Shown here: positions 33,959 to 36,515 of the stretch, piece by piece
Position numbering within the stretch: position 1 is the stretch's first letter
How the letters are laid out: each line of letters starts with the position of its first letter
Source: Planctomycetota bacterium
Lineage (GTDB): Bacteria; Planctomycetota; Planctomycetia; Pirellulales; Pirellulaceae
Direction: 5' to 3'
Length of the DNA stretch: 36,515 bases
NCBI GenBank assembly: GCA_017303505.1
Contig: JAFLCP010000075.1
Span: 1-36,515, forward strand
Program-made: the position numbers and the translations under genes
Notes under the pieces: model-generated
The model's database searches: none
What the model was told of the DNA's origin: nothing
Seen by the model: the letters and a program-made list of their open reading frames with translations, nothing else

Positions 33959-36447
33959 TTGCGTTTCAATGTTCGCATCCCAGATAACAAATCATCTTTG
34001 GCTTTTTCTTGCTGGAGCATCTCGTCGGTGCTGCTGGGATCAACAGCTCGGCAAATTTCCGTCAAGCGTTCGATCAACACATCCAACTTATCTTCCCAAT
34101 CTTCTGGCGTACTCTCGATCGGTGGAATATTGGCCATTTCGTCCAGCAACAAAATTAGCCGCAACAAATGCCGGAAGATCATCCCTTCTTGCTTTTGCAA
34201 ACCACGAGCGGTGATGTACTTATTGAAATGATTGAATTGCAGCACCTCGCCTGCAATCCAAACCGGGCGACAATAGACGTCATGAACTTTGGGGAAATCG
34301 TAGTCAAACAAGCGTTTTAATTTCTGGGCCACTGTAAGTGGTCGGGGAGGAGGTTCGAGATATCGACCATCGCGACGATACTCTTCCGCTTCACTCTCTT
34401 CTTCAGGCACACCCCCTAATTCTTCAGCCCCAGCCAAGCCTAATTCGAGCAGCTGATGATTCAAGCGATCGAGTGCTAATGGTCCTTGCGGCAATTCTTC
34501 TTCCGGAGGAACACGCACCAATTTCGCAATGTTATTGGGAACCTCCAAAACGCTTTCGAGAATCTGAAGCCTTTCATTTTCATCTGCGATTGCCATATGT
34601 CCGGCAATGTAGACACCAAAAAGTGGATTGATGCTTCGCAGTCGAACCAACAAATCCAATCTCTCTGTCGGTGTTGCCGTTAGAGGTTTATAGTTCTCGA
34701 CATCGTAGCCACGTGCCCCCGGATCGGAGTTCGCGCGTTTGGAATCATCGCTGCTAATATCCTCATCATCGTCGGACTCTGTTGGGGGTGGAGGGGCGCT
34801 CACTTTATATCCGGCTGCAGCTAGGAGTCCCACCACTTCGCTTACCCCGCCTTGCTCACCCTCTTTCTTTCCTGATGGCGAAAAATTCGGCGATTGGGTT
34901 AAGGGTTGTGGTTTAGGATCCAGGTCGACATAGCCCGCCGTCCACAGCGTAATCAACATTGTGTTCAGTTCGCGCTGAGCGATTTCTAGTTGCTTGGCAT
35001 CCAGCAATCTGCGGCCCACTAGATCGCGCAATGGTTGCACTTCGGGTGAACGCGAGAGGAGATAAGCGAGCAAACGCCAAGGCAATTGACCGCGACTAGC
35101 GAGCTTGGCTGACGGAGCCGTACGTAATTTTTCGAATTGCTCTGCGCTCCAATACGTTTCACCTTGTCGCCGTGTGGGCTTCTTCTTTTTGAGTTGTTTC
35201 TTCGCCTGCATCAAGCCTGGATCTTTGGTATCTTCTGGAATCGAATCGTATTTTTCTTTCCAGCGAAGAATCTTGACATCATCTTCGTGAGCCAGGGCAA
35301 AGACAAAACCTTCATTATCAAACTGAGGCCGACCTGCACGGCCAAAGATTTGTTGAGCCGTAGCGGTTTCGATCGGTTTCCTTTTGTCGAAAGGTCCTTT
35401 CAATATCGTCGGCAATACAACCGAACGGGCTGGTAAGTTAATACCTGCAGACAATGTTTCGGTGCAAACGGCTACCGATAAGAGTTTCTCTTGAAACAAT
35501 TCTTCGACAATGCGGCGATACTTTGGCAACAAACCTGCGTGGTGAACCCCGACGCCACGCATGAGGATCTGACGCAATTTGGGTCCAGCCCCTTCACTCC
35601 AATCGTAACGATCAAGTCGCGTGACCAAGGCTGCTTGTCGAGCCTTGTCGATCATCTTTTTTCCCTTCAATAGTTCGGCAACTTGCCAACATTGATCGCG
35701 ATTGAAACAAAAGACCAACGCCGGAGTTCGACGTTTCACTTCATCACCTTCGGCGATGCTCTCCATGAACTCGTCGAGCAGTTGGTCATCGATCCACCAG
35801 AACGATAATGGGACTTTGCGCTCTTGGCTTTGAACGAGCAACAGGTTTCTTTTATGGGCACGCGCGAGCCACATATTGAATTCAACGCTGTTTCCAACGG
35901 TGGCAGAAAGAAGCAACGTCCGCACATGCGCAGGAAGTAACCCTAAACTTAACTCCCACACGATCCCGCGTTCGGCATCGTTGAAGCTGTGAAACTCGTC
36001 CATCACAACGGAGGAAACGTCCGTGAAGTCGAACGCTTCAGGATTGAGCAAACGGTTGAGCAGAATTTCGGCCACAACGACCAACACGGGGGCATCGCCA
36101 TTAACGCGGCGGTTACCCGTCACTAGGCCAACATCTTTTTCAGAGAAGCCCCATCGAACAGCGGACATCTGCAACTCTAAAAGTTTCTGGTCGGTCAGAG
36201 CGATCAGCGGCGTGGTGTAGTACATTCGCTTCCCGGTTCTCAACGCTTCATATACTGCCGCTTCAGCGATGAGCGTTTTGCCCGTGCCCGTCGGCGCGCA
36301 CACCAGCACTCCCTGTTCACTGGAGAACCAGGCGTAGAGAGCTTCTTCCTGAACAGGGTAGGGGGGGTAAAGCAGTCGCTCAAAATATTCCCCTGCAAGT
36401 TCATCGCGAGTTAGATTGGGATCTTGCAGCGGTGAAGGTTGAGACAT
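33955..36447 (-). CDS. Ski2-like DEAD/DEAH-box helicase
   Basis: 830 residues. Motif I is APTGTGKT (51-58), motif II is DEFH (150-153), then SAT (LLLSATVGNS, motif III) and motif VI QIFGRAGRP. A Ski2-like C-terminal region follows. There is an acidic Ser/Asp-rich insertion at about 570-600 and charged linkers. The helicase unwinds RNA or DNA; Ski2-like bacterial members are linked to RNA turnover or repair, which cannot be settled here. The ATG at 36447 has weak AAGG spacing. The stop codon TAG (33957-33955) is part of the REP-like element, so the last codons border an insertion. The gene is upstream of the kinase in the same direction, 262 nt apart. No partner is obvious. Confidence 0.9.
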   Translation of the reverse strand: MSQPSPLQDPNLTRDELAGEYFERLLYPPYPVQEEALYAWFSSEQGVLVCAPTGTGKTLIAEAAVYEALRTGKRMYYTTPLIALTDQKLLELQMSAVRWGFSEKDVGLVTGNRRVNGDAPVLVVVAEILLNRLLNPEAFDFTDVSSVVMDEFHSFNDAERGIVWELSLGLLPAHVRTLLLSATVGNSVEFNMWLARAHKRNLLLVQSQERKVPLSFWWIDDQLLDEFMESIAEGDEVKRRTPALVFCFNRDQCWQVAELLKGKKMIDKARQAALVTRLDRYDWSEGAGPKLRQILMRGVGVHHAGLLPKYRRIVEELFQEKLLSVAVCTETLSAGINLPARSVVLPTILKGPFDKRKPIETATAQQIFGRAGRPQFDNEGFVFALAHEDDVKILRWKEKYDSIPEDTKDPGLMQAKKQLKKKKPTRRQGETYWSAEQFEKLRTAPSAKLASRGQLPWRLLAYLLSRSPEVQPLRDLVGRRLLDAKQLEIAQRELNTMLITLWTAGYVDLDPKPQPLTQSPNFSPSGKKEGEQGGVSEVVGLLAAAGYKVSAPPPPTESDDDEDISSDDSKRANSDPGARGYDVENYKPLTATPTERLDLLVRLRSINPLFGVYIAGHMAIADENERLQILESVLEVPNNIAKLVRVPPEEELPQGPLALDRLNHQLLELGLAGAEELGGVPEEESEAEEYRRDGRYLEPPPRPLTVAQKLKRLFDYDFPKVHDVYCRPVWIAGEVLQFNHFNKYITARGLQKQEGMIFRHLLRLILLLDEMANIPPIESTPEDWEDKLDVLIERLTEICRAVDPSSTDEMLQQEKAKDDLLSGMRTLKRK

Positions 36448-36515
36448 GATGGACCAGCCTTGGTTTTATTCTTGACGACAATAATCAGCCCCCATCTTGT
36501 CCTACGAGCGTGATT

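Overview
The window looks like chromosomal DNA of a planctomycete, most likely a Pirellulaceae-type bacterium. This is an inference from gene content and was not tested by phylogeny. The main pointers are a large secreted cytochrome-type protein with a C-terminal CxxCH of the PVC 'membrane-bound dehydrogenase' type, two secreted proteins of the neutral-ceramidase fold, a giant Hanks-type kinase with a WD40-like sensor half, TadE/TadG-type surface genes, a PEGA protein, and many starts with weak or no Shine-Dalgarno sequence. No phage, plasmid or CRISPR genes are visible.

Layout. Positions 1-2141 (minus strand) hold three Tad/Flp-type genes: a TadE-like protein, a von Willebrand A protein, and a second TadE-like protein ending in a poly-proline tract cut by the window edge. 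A small membrane/TPR-like gene (2393-3031) and clpC (3317-5863) follow on the plus strand, closed by a strong intrinsic terminator. Next is mlaE-mlaF-mlaD (6071-9061), a lipid-transport ABC system. Convergent to it is a PEGA lipoprotein (9159-10031). The plus strand continues with a PP2C phosphatase, an LptF/LptG-family permease, a histidine kinase and an overlapping NtrC-type response regulator (10275-16118).

lexA (16253-16855, minus) follows, with its own terminator and a direct-repeat candidate operator. A secreted-enzyme region (17231-26090) contains two ceramidase-fold proteins, the large PVC heme protein, a PHP-domain metallohydrolase and an alpha/beta-hydrolase esterase. One ceramidase-fold gene lies 2 nt downstream of the heme-protein gene. 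The other is divergent from it and keeps the Ser that its partner lacks. A double ABC exporter operon (26426-30201) follows, ATPase-permease-ATPase-permease, in which the last permease is split by an in-frame TAG directly followed by ATG. On the minus strand are the WD40-type Ser/Thr kinase (30198-33692) and a Ski2-like helicase (33955-36447).

The helicase and kinase are separated by a 142-bp element (33817-33958) made of two inverted REP-like hairpins. It resembles a REPIN or small MITE, and the helicase stop codon lies inside its end. This element, the split permease and the ceramidase/heme cluster are the most noteworthy observations. No wholly new system could be demonstrated from the sequence alone.
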